In this document: piece by piece, positions 1 through 8,703 of the stretch
Layout: every line of letters starts with the position of its first letter
Numbering within the stretch: the first letter of the stretch is position 1
Made by a program: the position numbers and the translations under genes
The notes under the pieces: model-generated
Seen by the model: only the letters and a program-made list of their open reading frames with translations
What the model was told of the DNA's origin: nothing
Databases searched by the model: none
DNA from: Rhodonellum psychrophilum GCM71 = DSM 17998
GTDB taxonomy: Bacteria; Bacteroidota; Bacteroidia; Cytophagales; Cyclobacteriaceae
NCBI RefSeq assembly: GCF_000381545.1
Contig: NZ_KB906682.1
Location: forward strand, 62,001 to 126,000
Length of the DNA: 64,000 bases
Direction: 5' to 3'

Positions 1-224
1 ATCAATATGTTAAAAGATTTGAATACAAGGATTTGACTAAATCTTTGAAGTGGATCTCAAAAAACAAAGAAATATTGAATATTAGCCAAATTGAAAGAAA
101 TTTGGAATTAAGTGATGGAGTAATTAAAAGGGCAATAAATGGAATTCAATTAGTACCAAAAAAATACCATAAAAAGATAGATGAATATATTTCTGAAATC
201 AGATCAATAAAAAAAATAAAATAA
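1..224 (+). CDS. C-terminal end of an unrecognised HTH-like protein (partial, runs in from left edge)
   Basis: The reading frame is open from base 3 and ends at 222-224, so this is the tail of a gene that starts outside the window. The TTG at 33 is not a believable start. About 73 residues are visible. They are lysine-rich and contain an ISQIERNLELSDGVIKRAI segment that reads like a helix-turn-helix recognition unit, followed by LVPKKYHKKIDEYI. The shape recalls small DNA-binding tails of phage or plasmid-type proteins in Bacteroidota, but I do not recognise the family. It lies beside a micro-ORF and a truncated dehydrogenase, so the area may be a recombination scar. Confidence 0.5.
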   Translation, partial: QYVKRFEYKDLTKSLKWISKNKEILNISQIERNLELSDGVIKRAINGIQLVPKKYHKKIDEYISEIRSIKKIK

Positions 225-282
225 TTTCAATATTTTCTGATTTTCCTAAAAAAAAAAGTATTTATATTCAAATAGAAAGAAA

Positions 283-366
283 ATGGAAAATACACCTGAA
301 ATAGAAATAAAGAAATTGATCCTGCAAGTGCTTTTTGAGCTGCTGGATACTGAAGAATTTGACTAG
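283..366 (+). CDS. Micro-ORF of 27 residues before a terminator
   Basis: ATG at 283 opens a 27-codon frame ending with TAG at 364-366. The peptide is acidic with a hydrophobic centre (IKKLILQVLFELLD). A hairpin with a T-run follows within 15 bases, so the frame sits at the end of a transcript. It may be a genuine small protein or the leftover end of a lost gene. No family recognised. Confidence 0.3.
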   Translation: MENTPEIEIKKLILQVLFELLDTEEFD

Positions 367-375
367 AAAAATCCT

Positions 376-410
376 AAAAAGCCTGTTATCATTGGTAGCA
401 GGTTTTTTTC
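376..410 (+). terminator. Rho-independent terminator
   Basis: An A-run, then a GCCTGTTA / TAGCAGG imperfect stem around a short loop, then seven T. It lies just after the micro-ORF stop at 366 and would end the left-edge transcript. Confidence 0.55.
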
Positions 411-490
411 TCTTTAAAGCAAATGAATTTATAATTCTCCAAAGTGTTACACTGAAATTCATAAAACATTGATTTTGAAATTATTAATAA

Positions 491-1087
491 GTTAAAAATA
501 ATACCGGAGGAATTTTCGGGGAAAAAATCGTCACCAAAGATGGTTTTGAACTGACCTTTTTGGCCAATCATCTGGGACATTTTCTCCTTACCGAACTACT
601 TTTGCCCATTTTGCTGAAAAGTGGACATTCAAGGATTATCAATGTGAGTTCAGAAGCCCATCGCACAGCCAAAGTCAATTTTGAAGATCTGCAATATCAA
701 CAAAAATCCTACAATTCATTTATCGCTTACTCCAATGCCAAGTTGTTCAATATCCTTTTCACAAAATCCCTTGTGGAAAAATATGAAGAAAAGGGATTGA
801 AAAGTTTTTCCCTACACCCAGGCGTTGTCAAGACCAATTTTGCCAAGGAGAATGCCGGAATATTTGGTTTTTTCTGGATTTTGGGATCTCCATTTATGAT
901 TACGCCAGCACAGGGTGCGCAAACGTCCATCTTTTTGGCGAAAATAAATTCCAAGGAAATTCCCAATGGTGGCTATTTCAAAAAATCCAAGGCAGTGAAA
1001 CCTTCTACGGCTGGCAATTCCAAAAGAATGAGAGATATTTTGTGGCAAAAAAGTGAGGAGTTGCTGAAACCTTGGCTGAAAATCTGA
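491..1087 (+). pseudogene. SDR family oxidoreductase, N-terminal half missing
   Basis: The frame is open from 491 (after two in-frame TAA at 485-490) to the stop at 1085-1087. It encodes the second half of a retinol-dehydrogenase-like short-chain dehydrogenase. Visible are the NNTGGIFGE segment after beta-4 (family NNAG), DGFELTFLANHLGHFLLT, the catalytic Ser in IINVSSEAHR, and the YSNAK (YxxxK) catalytic pair with SLHPGVVKTNF after it. The N-terminal NAD(P)-binding motif TGxxxGIG and about 80 residues are absent, and the 225-490 region does not encode them in any frame. The first possible start is the TTG at 560, inside the fold, so a working enzyme is unlikely. It ends 18 bases before a convergent gene. 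Confidence 0.75.
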
Positions 1088-1104
1088 TCTTGAATCCAGG
1101 TCAA

Positions 1105-1791
1105 CTACTTTGCGGTTTCAAGAAAGATAAAAATGCGCCGGAGATCTTGAGGTTCCTCCGGCTTCAATTTCTCCAGCTTTATATATTCCTTTAATTCTTC
1201 AAAACGATTCCCCGCAATGGATTTTAATCCAGCATTATTCAGCTTGAGCTCCTCTGATCGAACAGCTTCCATCTTGTAAAATTGAACGTTGTGCCGATAG
1301 GTATCGTATTGCGGTCCTGAATAACCATCCCTGACAATTTCATTTTTGACAAGGGTTTTGCTGTGTATGGCGACGATTTTGACCTTGTCCTTTTCATAGA
1401 TCAGTTCCACTACCCTGGCTTGCCCGCCTACTGTTTCCGTTTTGAAGGTTCTTGGATTATCTTCCAGCGTTTCTATCCAATCCCATTTTTTAACCACCAT
1501 TGGAGGGTTGTCCTCCCCTCCCATTTGGATGTAAACTTCATTTTTTTCCAACAGGATATTGAAGGGAATCTCTTCATACACTTTTCCTCCCGGCAATGAA
1601 ATCTTTCCCAATCGGGTGACCTCAAAAAGAAAAGGAGTGCCTTTAACCCCATCGCTTTTTGCATTGAGCCGGAAGGAACCCGGTAAAGAGTATATTTTAT
1701 TCTGATTTTGAAGATCCTGAGCCATTGACCAATAAAAACTGCCAAAGACAATGGCAAAACAAAGGAGCATTTTATGGATTTTGGATGGCAT
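1105..1791 (-). CDS. Secreted protein of unknown function
   Basis: 228 residues. Residues 1-24 form a signal peptide (KIHKMLLCFAIVFGSFYWSMAQ) with likely cleavage after Ala-Gln. The mature part is rich in beta-type segments (YSLPGSFRLNAK, GTPFLFEVTRLGKISLPGG, KVKIVAIHSKTLV) and ends in a lysine/glutamate-rich helix. I do not recognise a family. It is monocistronic, convergent with the truncated dehydrogenase and divergent from the methyltransferase at 1901. Expected location is periplasm or outer surface. Confidence 0.75.
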   Translation of the reverse strand: MPSKIHKMLLCFAIVFGSFYWSMAQDLQNQNKIYSLPGSFRLNAKSDGVKGTPFLFEVTRLGKISLPGGKVYEEIPFNILLEKNEVYIQMGGEDNPPMVVKKWDWIETLEDNPRTFKTETVGGQARVVELIYEKDKVKIVAIHSKTLVKNEIVRDGYSGPQYDTYRHNVQFYKMEAVRSEELKLNNAGLKSIAGNRFEELKEYIKLEKLKPEEPQDLRRIFIFLETAK

Positions 1792-1888
1792 TTGGGTTTT
1801 TATGGGATTCGAAGAGATAATTTACCCAAAAAATACTGATTTATGAAACCTTCCCCTTCAGGATTTATCGGTCCTAAAATTATATGTT

Positions 1889-1896
1889 TACTTTTG
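1889..1896 (+). promoter_or_regulatory. Candidate -7 box TACTTTTG
   Basis: Exact match to the Bacteroidota -7 consensus TAnnTTTG. The expected start of transcription falls on or next to the ATG at 1901, which would give a leaderless mRNA. No clear TTG -33 element is seen at the usual distance. Confidence 0.4.
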
Positions 1897-1900
1897 CATC

Positions 1901-2797
1901 ATGAATGAAACGATTTTGTCATTATCCCCACAGCATTGGGAAGATTATGAATTGATTGACACCGGTGGTTTTGAGAAATTGGAACGCTTTGGTGCATTTA
2001 TTTTGAGCCGACCTGAGCCACAGGCAATCTGGGACAAAAGCATGAGCGACCAGGAATGGAAAGATTTGGCTTCAGCGCATTTCTCCAAAGAAAAAAACAA
2101 TCCTGAAAAAGGCCAATGGAATGAGTACAAAAAAATCCCACACAATTGGCAGATCAAGTATCAGAATCCAGATGGATTGAAGATGACGCTTAATCTCGCC
2201 ATGACCTCTTTCAAACACATCGGGCTGTTTCCCGAACAGGCAGTAAATTGGGATTACATCACGGATACGCTGAAAAAGCTTCCGGTCAAAAACCCAAAAG
2301 TCTTGAACCTTTTTGCCTATACGGGAGCATCCAGTGTTGCGGCAAAAGCCGCCGGAGCGGAGGTTTCCCATCTTGACTCGGTTAAGCAGGTAGTCACTTG
2401 GTCCAAGCACAACATGGAATCTTCGGGCCAGGATGGCATCAGATGGATCGTGGACGATGCCATGAAATTCATCAAGAGAGAAGTAAGAAGAGGCAATAAA
2501 TACCATGGAATCATCTTGGATCCACCTGCTTACGGAAGAGGTCCTGAAGGCGAAAAATGGATATTGGAAGAACAAATCAATGAAATGTTGAAACTTTGTG
2601 CGGAACTATTGGAGCCGGAACATCATTTTCTTATTCTCAATATGTATTCTTTGAGCTTCAGCTCTCTGATTGCTGCCAATCTGATCAATTCCAGTTTCAA
2701 GGAAGTAAACAATGCAGAGCATGGTGAGCTTTATCTAATCGATCGGTTCAAGAAGAAATTGCCCTTGGGAATATTCTTTCGATTCAGAAAATTATAA
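1901..2797 (+). CDS. Class I SAM-dependent methyltransferase (RlmI/RlmK-like, COG1092 type)
   Basis: 298 residues. It likely methylates a cytosine or guanine in 23S rRNA, judging from the family. The N-terminal 100 residues resemble the beta-rich lead-in of this family. The Rossmann core has the SAM motif LNLFAYTGASS (135-145), an acidic ribose-binding residue near 159, VDDAMKF (184-190) and the catalytic-loop motif LDPPAYGRG (206-214). DPPxYGRG is characteristic of this branch rather than of DNA methylases. The ATG at 1901 is preceded by a -7 box with almost no leader. The class III aminotransferase follows after 31 bases, so the two may be cotranscribed. The exact RNA target cannot be read from the sequence. 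Confidence 0.85.
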   Translation: MNETILSLSPQHWEDYELIDTGGFEKLERFGAFILSRPEPQAIWDKSMSDQEWKDLASAHFSKEKNNPEKGQWNEYKKIPHNWQIKYQNPDGLKMTLNLAMTSFKHIGLFPEQAVNWDYITDTLKKLPVKNPKVLNLFAYTGASSVAAKAAGAEVSHLDSVKQVVTWSKHNMESSGQDGIRWIVDDAMKFIKREVRRGNKYHGIILDPPAYGRGPEGEKWILEEQINEMLKLCAELLEPEHHFLILNMYSLSFSSLIAANLINSSFKEVNNAEHGELYLIDRFKKKLPLGIFFRFRKL

Positions 2798-2828
2798 AAT
2801 TCACCCAAATGTTTTTTCGAAATCAAAA

Positions 2829-4007
2829 ATGAACAACAGACAGATTTTTCTTACCCATCAAGCCCAAACTACCGACTTCCCTTTGATGATTGAAATCGAG
2901 CGGGCAGAAGGGGTTTATATGTATGGACCTGAAGGGAAATCTTACATCGATTTGATCTCCGGCATCGGCGTGAGCAATGTGGGCCACAGACATCCCAAAG
3001 TAATAGCGGCCATCCAAAATCAGTTGGACAAGTATCTTCATCTGATGGTGTATGGAGAATATATCCAAAGTCCCCAAACCCAATTGGCCAAGGCAATCGT
3101 GGAAACCCTCCCTCCCTCTTTGGACAATGTGTATTTCGTCAATAGTGGAAGTGAGGCTGTGGAAGGCGCTTTGAAATTGGCAAAAAGATACACGAACAGA
3201 GCCCAAATTATTTCATGTGTCAATGCCTATCATGGCTCTTCCCAAGGAGCACTTTCAGTGGGTGGAAATGAGATTTTCAAAAGAGCCTACCGTCCTCTTC
3301 TTCCTGGGATCACCAATGTTGTATATGGAAGTTTCACCCAGCTTTCGCTAATAACTGAAAATACCGCAGCGGTGATCATGGAAACCATTCAGGGCGAAGC
3401 GGGCATCATGGTGGCTTGTAAAGAATATTTTAAGGCACTCCGAAACCGCTGTGATGAAACCGGAACCTTGCTCATTTTGGACGAAATTCAAGCGGGTTTT
3501 GGTAGGACTGGAAAATTCTGGGCCTTTGAGCATTTTGGAATCGTACCTGATATCCTCGTTTGTGCAAAGGGAATGGGTGGTGGCATGCCAATAGGTGCTT
3601 TTATCGCAAACAAAGAAGTGATGAGCGTTTTCAAAGACAATCCACTTTTGGGACATATCACCACTTTTGGTGGACACCCGGTGAGTGCTGTGGCTTCGTT
3701 GGCCACCATTCGGGTGATTCAGGAAGAAAATCTCCTTGAAAAAGTGGAACAAAAAGCAGATTTGATCAAAAAACTTTTGGTCCATCCCAAGATCAAGGGT
3801 ATCCGAAACAAAGGCTTGATGATGGCCGTCCAGTTTGAGTCTTTTGAGGTTCTGAAACCAATCATCGACAAAGCCATTGAATTGGGCGTGATTACCGATT
3901 GGTTTTTGTTTTGCGACGATTCCATGCGCATAGCCCCTCCATTGGTTATTTCGGAAGCTGAGATTGAAAAAGCCTGCGAAATTATAATGGAAGCAATCAA
4001 CTGTTGA
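2829..4007 (+). CDS. Class III pyridoxal-phosphate aminotransferase
   Basis: 392 residues, full length for the acetylornithine/4-aminobutyrate/aspartate aminotransferase family. It shows the NSGSEAVEGALKLA cofactor-phosphate motif (105-118), the AYHGSS segment (133-138), the cofactor-binding Asp218 in LILDEIQAGFGRTG, and Schiff-base Lys247 in CAKGMGGGMPIGAF. Substrate specificity is unknown. It is not next to the arginine genes, whose own argD lies at 17858, so it is more likely a general catabolic transaminase. It follows the methyltransferase by 31 bases. The start MNNRQIFLTHQ fits family N-termini. Confidence 0.85.
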   Translation: MNNRQIFLTHQAQTTDFPLMIEIERAEGVYMYGPEGKSYIDLISGIGVSNVGHRHPKVIAAIQNQLDKYLHLMVYGEYIQSPQTQLAKAIVETLPPSLDNVYFVNSGSEAVEGALKLAKRYTNRAQIISCVNAYHGSSQGALSVGGNEIFKRAYRPLLPGITNVVYGSFTQLSLITENTAAVIMETIQGEAGIMVACKEYFKALRNRCDETGTLLILDEIQAGFGRTGKFWAFEHFGIVPDILVCAKGMGGGMPIGAFIANKEVMSVFKDNPLLGHITTFGGHPVSAVASLATIRVIQEENLLEKVEQKADLIKKLLVHPKIKGIRNKGLMMAVQFESFEVLKPIIDKAIELGVITDWFLFCDDSMRIAPPLVISEAEIEKACEIIMEAINC

Positions 4008-4008
4008 T

Positions 4009-4206
4009 TTAACCCGTTTTACGCATTACCATTTCTAGACCATCCTGTAATTGCTTCATTATCAGTCTTTGTTCATTACTTTTGACTTCCCCATATCGAA
4101 ACGATCTCTTGCCCTTCAAATAGTCTGATTTTCTCACAGTTTCAATCCCAAATAGGTAGCCGAATGCACAATTCGGGTTTAAGGATTGATTTAGGTATAT
4201 TTTGGA
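4009..4206 (-). pseudogene. Open frame without start, possible gene remnant or short protein
   Basis: On the minus strand, 65 sense codons run from just after a stop at 4207-4209 to TAA at 4011-4009, two bases beyond the aminotransferase stop. There is no ATG before the 50th codon; a GTG lies at the 24th. The peptide looks protein-like: FGYLFGIETV, KGKRSFRYGEVKSNEQR, LQDGLEMVMRKTG. I do not recognise it. It could be the C-terminal remnant of a deleted gene or a short protein starting at GTG. The rest of the 4008-4268 interval holds nothing else I can support. Confidence 0.35.
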
Positions 4207-4268
4207 TTATTACTTATTTTTCAAGATTCTTTTAATAGAAATTCATTCCAAAATAACCCGAAAAAATC

Positions 4269-6659
4269 ATGAAAAAACTGGTATTGGTTTTACTTTTTAT
4301 GCTTATCCTTGGAACGGTAGGCTATCAAATCGCCAAATTTAATTTTGGTCCCAAATACAACGGCGAAATCACTTTGGAAGGATTGAATGCTGAGACGGAG
4401 GTCTTTTTCGATGATTTTGGTGTACCCCACATCTATGCCTCCTCAGCCGAAGATGCCTACCAAACTTTGGGCTATGTCCACGCCCAAGATCGACTTTTCC
4501 AGATGGAAATGATGAGACGGGTGGGGACCGGCACTTTGGCCGAACTCCTCGGAGAAGATCTATTGGACGTGGACAAATTCTTCCGGACTTTGGGAATCCC
4601 CCAACATGCGCAAATGAGTACTGCCGCTTGGCATTCCGAAGGCGATTCCGAATGGAAATCAGCTACTGAAGCTTATATAAAAGGCGTCAATCAATTTATC
4701 CTTGAGGGCAAAATACCGATTGAATATACCCTACTGGGAAGTAAACCGAGGGATTTCACCATCAATGACGTCCATGCAGTCGTCGGATATATGTCCTTTA
4801 CTTTTGCCATGGCTGTCAAGACTGATCCCTTGATCACGAAAATGTCCAGACAACTTGGGCCGGACTATATGAAGGCATTGTCTGTCCACACGCTGCCCGA
4901 GCACCATATCATCCCAAACAATTACCCAAAAAGAGATTCCGTTTCACTTCAAATTAAAACCAATACCAGTTTGGCTTGCTTGTTGGAAAAACTTCCCGTC
5001 CCCCTTTTTATGGGCAGTAATGCCTGGGTAATCGCACCCAGTAGGACTGCATCCGGTGAGGTGATTTTCTGCAACGACACCCATATTGGCTTTTCCCAAC
5101 CCTCTGTTTGGTACGAAGCCCATTTAGAATATCCCGGATTCAGTTATTATGGCAATCACTTGGCAGGAGTTCCTTTCGGTTTGGTCGGTCACACACGTAC
5201 GCACAGCATTGGATTGACCATGTTCGAAAATGATGATCAGGATTTTTTTGAAGAAAAACTCAATCCCAACAATCCCAATGAAACCATTTATGGAACCGGT
5301 TTCTCTCCGATCAAATCTCGGATGGATACCATAAAAATAAAGGATAAAGATCATGTTCTATTTGAAATCCGGGAAACCAACCATGGACCGATCCTGAATG
5401 CTGTTGTCCCGGAAATCGCAGGTATGACCGATAATCCAGTCGCTTCCTGGTGGGTTTATGTACTGGAACCCACGCGTGCAATTGAGGCCACTTGGAAGAT
5501 GGGGCATGCCAAAAACATACAGGAAGTTGAAGATGGTGCACGACTAATCCATGCGCCTGGCCTGAATATTATGTACGGTGACAAAACCGGCAATATTGCC
5601 TGGTGGGCCAGCGCCAAGCTTCCGATCAGGCCTGCACATGTCAATAGCAAGATTTTCCTCGATGGTACCAATCCACTGGATGAGCATACTGGTTGGATTC
5701 CCTTTGAGGAAAACCCCATGAGCATCAACCCCGAATCCGGATTTGTGGCAACGTCCAATAACCAACCCGATACCTTGAGCAATGGCATGTACTATCCTGG
5801 ATATTATTATCCGGGAGACAGATGGGATAGGATCTCCAAAACCATCATGTCCAGAAATGATTGGACACAGGAAAGCATCAAAACTCTTCAGTTGGAATCC
5901 ATAAACGAAACCCAACCCAAAAATGCAAAACTCCTTTTGAGTGAAATCTCAAAAACCGATTTTCCTGAGGATGAGGCCATTCTAAATGCTTTGGGAGATT
6001 GGTCGGGGGAACATGGCTTGGAGGAAATAGCACCAACACTTTACTACAAATGGATTTACCATATCCTTTCTGAAATGATGGTGGATGAGTTGGGTGAAGA
6101 GGATTTTCAAAATTACCTTGGAACGTTCATGGCTGTCAGGAGCACACCCCTACTCCTTCAGTCAGAAAATTCCCCTTGGTGGGACAACAAAAACACGCCT
6201 AAAATCGAAAACCGGAAAGATATCATCAACAAAGCATTGTCAAAATCCCTCACAGAACTCCATGCCCAACATGGTTCCAACTCCCGCAAATGGCAATGGA
6301 GAAAATCGATCCTTTCAGAACATCCCCATCCTTTGGGTGCAAAAAAACCATTGGACAGAATTTTCAACGTATCCACCAATCCTATGGCAGCCAATGAGGA
6401 ATCCGTCAATAAACTTGCCTTTACGCTCAACGGAGAAGGGATTTACAAAGTGAACAGTGGCCCAGCCATGCGCATCATCTTGGATTTTGCCAATGTGGAT
6501 GCCTCAGAGAGCATTTTACCAACCGGTCAGAGTGGAAACCTATTCAGCCCTTGGTACAAAGACCAAGCAGCCATGTTTGTGGAAGGACACTATAGGCCGC
6601 AATTGATGAAAGAAGAAGTCATCAAAGGAACTTATAGGAAGAAATTGGTTTTCAAGTAA
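4269..6659 (+). CDS. Penicillin acylase family protein (N-terminal nucleophile amidohydrolase)
   Basis: 796 residues. It hydrolyses an amide bond; the true substrate may be beta-lactams, acyl-homoserine lactones or other acylated amines. Residues 1-22 are a signal or anchor helix. The alpha-chain part shows DFGVPHIYA (49-57), GYVHAQDRLFQMEMMRR and GTGTLAELLGE. Autocleavage is expected between Gly249 and Ser250 in MGSNAWVIAPSRTASG, which frees the Ser nucleophile of the beta chain; NDTHIGFSQPSVWYE follows. Later conserved parts are GNIAWWASAKLPIR and ATSNNQPD. Length matches the family with no disruption. Periplasmic location is expected. It stands alone between a 260-base gap and msrB. Subfamily cannot be decided from motifs. 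Confidence 0.88.
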   Translation: MKKLVLVLLFMLILGTVGYQIAKFNFGPKYNGEITLEGLNAETEVFFDDFGVPHIYASSAEDAYQTLGYVHAQDRLFQMEMMRRVGTGTLAELLGEDLLDVDKFFRTLGIPQHAQMSTAAWHSEGDSEWKSATEAYIKGVNQFILEGKIPIEYTLLGSKPRDFTINDVHAVVGYMSFTFAMAVKTDPLITKMSRQLGPDYMKALSVHTLPEHHIIPNNYPKRDSVSLQIKTNTSLACLLEKLPVPLFMGSNAWVIAPSRTASGEVIFCNDTHIGFSQPSVWYEAHLEYPGFSYYGNHLAGVPFGLVGHTRTHSIGLTMFENDDQDFFEEKLNPNNPNETIYGTGFSPIKSRMDTIKIKDKDHVLFEIRETNHGPILNAVVPEIAGMTDNPVASWWVYVLEPTRAIEATWKMGHAKNIQEVEDGARLIHAPGLNIMYGDKTGNIAWWASAKLPIRPAHVNSKIFLDGTNPLDEHTGWIPFEENPMSINPESGFVATSNNQPDTLSNGMYYPGYYYPGDRWDRISKTIMSRNDWTQESIKTLQLESINETQPKNAKLLLSEISKTDFPEDEAILNALGDWSGEHGLEEIAPTLYYKWIYHILSEMMVDELGEEDFQNYLGTFMAVRSTPLLLQSENSPWWDNKNTPKIENRKDIINKALSKSLTELHAQHGSNSRKWQWRKSILSEHPHPLGAKKPLDRIFNVSTNPMAANEESVNKLAFTLNGEGIYKVNSGPAMRIILDFANVDASESILPTGQSGNLFSPWYKDQAAMFVEGHYRPQLMKEEVIKGTYRKKLVFK

Positions 6660-6805
6660 AAAGATTGAATCCGGCTCTTCATTGGGGCAGAAAGAAAAAA
6701 ACAGAATTGGGAAAAGACAGTTTACTAATCGAGGATATTTTATGAAAATATCTTTCTTTGTTCAACCCCAATTGCAACTTGAATGATTGATTAAAAATTG
6801 AAATT

Positions 6806-7222
6806 ATGAAATCCAAAGACGAAAAGGCATACGAAGTACAGAAGAACGAGGAAGAGTGGAAGGAAAAACTCGACGCGGATTCCTACCATGTATTGAGAAA
6901 AAAGGGAACTGAGAGACCCTTTACGGGAAAATACAATCTCAATAAAGAAACCGGAATATACGAATGCAAGGCTTGCGGAAATGAAATCTTCCATTCTTCG
7001 GCGAAATATGATAGCGGTTGTGGATGGCCGTCCTTCACCGAACCCGTACGACCTGAAGCCATTGACGTCCATATGGACTATTCGGCATTTATGGTCCGAG
7101 AAGAAATCCTTTGTGGCAAATGCGGAGGACATCTTGGCCATCGCTTTCCCGATGGTCCAAAAGCAAAGGGCGGCATCCGTTATTGCATCAATTCTGTAAG
7201 TATGGATTTTAAAGAGGGATGA
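6806..7222 (+). CDS. msrB: Peptide-methionine (R)-S-oxide reductase MsrB
   Basis: 138 residues, full length for a free-standing MsrB. It reduces methionine-R-sulfoxide in oxidised proteins. The zinc site is Cys54/Cys57 (CKAC) and Cys103/Cys106 (CGKC). The catalytic Cys127 lies in RYCINS. GCGWPSF (71-77) and GGHLGHRFPDGP are family signatures. There is no signal peptide, so it acts in the cytoplasm. A terminator follows at 7279-7336. No msrA is adjacent. Confidence 0.96.
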   Translation: MKSKDEKAYEVQKNEEEWKEKLDADSYHVLRKKGTERPFTGKYNLNKETGIYECKACGNEIFHSSAKYDSGCGWPSFTEPVRPEAIDVHMDYSAFMVREEILCGKCGGHLGHRFPDGPKAKGGIRYCINSVSMDFKEG

Positions 7223-7278
7223 TATTGAGTTGCTTGGGATAATCTCACGATTTTCTCCCCTAAAATATCCCCAATGAA

Positions 7279-7336
7279 AAAAGGAAGGTATGACCAAAGC
7301 GAACTTGCTTTTCTGTCATTGCCTTCCTTTATTTTT
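7279..7336 (+). terminator. Terminator between convergent msrB and the GIN-domain gene
   Basis: Arms AAAGGAAGGTATGAC (7280-7294) and GTCATTGCCTTCCTTT (7315-7330) pair with one bulge around a 20-base loop, followed by ATTTTTG. It serves msrB on the plus strand. Confidence 0.65.
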
Positions 7337-7376
7337 GATAATCCTTTTAGGTTATCCCGTCAGTAATTTTGTTTCA

Positions 7377-8327
7377 TCAATTCCAGATTTTGATACTGCC
7401 GCTACTCGCTTTTCCAGTGATCGTATGGGCTGAATTGTTGTCGATATTCAAACTTTTGCTGGAGGAATTCTCCCCTACTTTGACGGAACCGCTGTTCGCG
7501 CTGAGGTCGTAGTTGAATGCACTTAAGTCCGAGTTGGTTTGAATATTGATGCTGCCGGAATTGGCCTTAAGCGTTGTCTTGGCACTCAAACCTGAATTTT
7601 CTGCCTTGATGCTTCCTGAACTTGCACTCAATTCTCCCAGCTGGGAAACGTTTATGAATTTGAGGGATCCAGAATTCACTTGGGCGTTGACCAAGCCTTC
7701 TATGTTTTCAAATTTCAGGCTGCCCGAAGATGCTTTGGCGTTAATATTCCCTTCCACTTCCAGAAAGCTGGCTGAACCTGAGTTTACCTGAGCATTTACC
7801 ATCCCTGTCAATCCCTCGCCCTTGATGCTTCCCGAAGAAGCTGTCAAATTGATATGATCTGCAATTATTCCCAATGACTTGATACTTCCCGAATTGACTT
7901 TTAAGTCTATCACGTCGTGAACAACATGCATCACATCGATGGAACCTGAGCCATTGATCAAATTCAATTTGATGTTTTCTGGCCCTGTCAGGCTAATATA
8001 GCCGGTAACCTGATTTCCAAAATTCCAGCCACCAACCAAATCCCCTACTACCTCAATCCGGAGAGTTGAGCCTGATTTGCGGTAAGTGATTTCCATACCT
8101 GAACTTTCGGGAGCTTCCAAGAAACCATTGAGGAATACTTCGGTATCCTTTTCATTTCCTTCATAGGAAACCTCCAGGAACTTCCCTTCCAAAACGATCT
8201 CCTTGATCCCGGTAAACGTTTCCTCATAGTCCTTGGTGATGGTTTTCTCGGGTGCAAAACAAGAGGCAAAGACAAAACCGCTCCCCAAAAGCAAGGTCAT
8301 AAGCAAACTGATTTTACGCATTGTCAT
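7377..8327 (-). CDS. Head GIN domain (DUF2807) secreted beta-helix protein
   Basis: 316 residues. A signal peptide is followed by Cys (FVFASC), so it may be a lipoprotein, although the lipobox is weak. The mature protein is a DUF2807-type solenoid. An SGS or NSGS motif recurs about every 20 residues, often as SGSIK or SGSLKF, and the spacing suggests stacked beta-helix turns with a polar Ser/Gly corner. The family is described as putative auto-transporter adhesin or anti-sigma associated, but its function is unproved. It is the last gene of a three-gene operon; its ATG overlaps the TM2 gene by 14 bases. Likely envelope-located. Confidence 0.85.
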   Translation of the reverse strand: MTMRKISLLMTLLLGSGFVFASCFAPEKTITKDYEETFTGIKEIVLEGKFLEVSYEGNEKDTEVFLNGFLEAPESSGMEITYRKSGSTLRIEVVGDLVGGWNFGNQVTGYISLTGPENIKLNLINGSGSIDVMHVVHDVIDLKVNSGSIKSLGIIADHINLTASSGSIKGEGLTGMVNAQVNSGSASFLEVEGNINAKASSGSLKFENIEGLVNAQVNSGSLKFINVSQLGELSASSGSIKAENSGLSAKTTLKANSGSINIQTNSDLSAFNYDLSANSGSVKVGENSSSKSLNIDNNSAHTITGKASSGSIKIWN

Positions 8328-8703
8328 TGGTGTTGATGGTGGGGAAGAAATTCGAATTGTTGGACATCATGGACAAAGTTTCATGTGCTACCTTGATGTT
8401 GTACTCATAGGCCAAGCTTTTGTAATTGACCAGATCCACAATGGTTCCGATAAAACAAAGTCCAAGGGTGAGAACATAAAGGATTCCGAGCCCAATCTGT
8501 CCCAGAATAAAACGATGCAGGCCTGCAAATCCGAAGAATCCCAACAGGCAAAGGATCAATACCATTTGATTGTCTTTTCTTCGGGCACGGTACACCTGTG
8601 CAAAAAGATTTGCTTGTTCATCATCCATGTTTTTCAAGATTCCCTGAATGTAACCCAATTCCATTCCTTCCAATTCCGGAAGATGTCTCAATACATTAGC
8701 CAT
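8314..8703 (-). CDS. TM2 domain-containing membrane protein
   Basis: 129 residues. A soluble N-terminus (about 45 residues) ends at KDNQMVLILCLLGFFGFAGLHRFILGQ, the classic first half of a TM2 domain with the GLHRFYxG-like turn. A second helix (GLGILYVLTLGLCFIGTIVDLVNY) follows. Function is unknown; family members are found with envelope and stress genes. Its start overlaps the DUF2752 gene by 8 bases and its stop overlaps the GIN gene by 14 bases, indicating translational coupling. Confidence 0.88.
   Translation of the reverse strand: MANVLRHLPELEGMELGYIQGILKNMDDEQANLFAQVYRARRKDNQMVLILCLLGFFGFAGLHRFILGQIGLGILYVLTLGLCFIGTIVDLVNYKSLAYEYNIKVAHETLSMMSNNSNFFPTINTNDNA

Noticed and set aside
2829-4007. 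Assignment of the class III aminotransferase as argD
   Set aside because: The arginine operon has its own argD at 17858, and nothing near 2829 concerns arginine.
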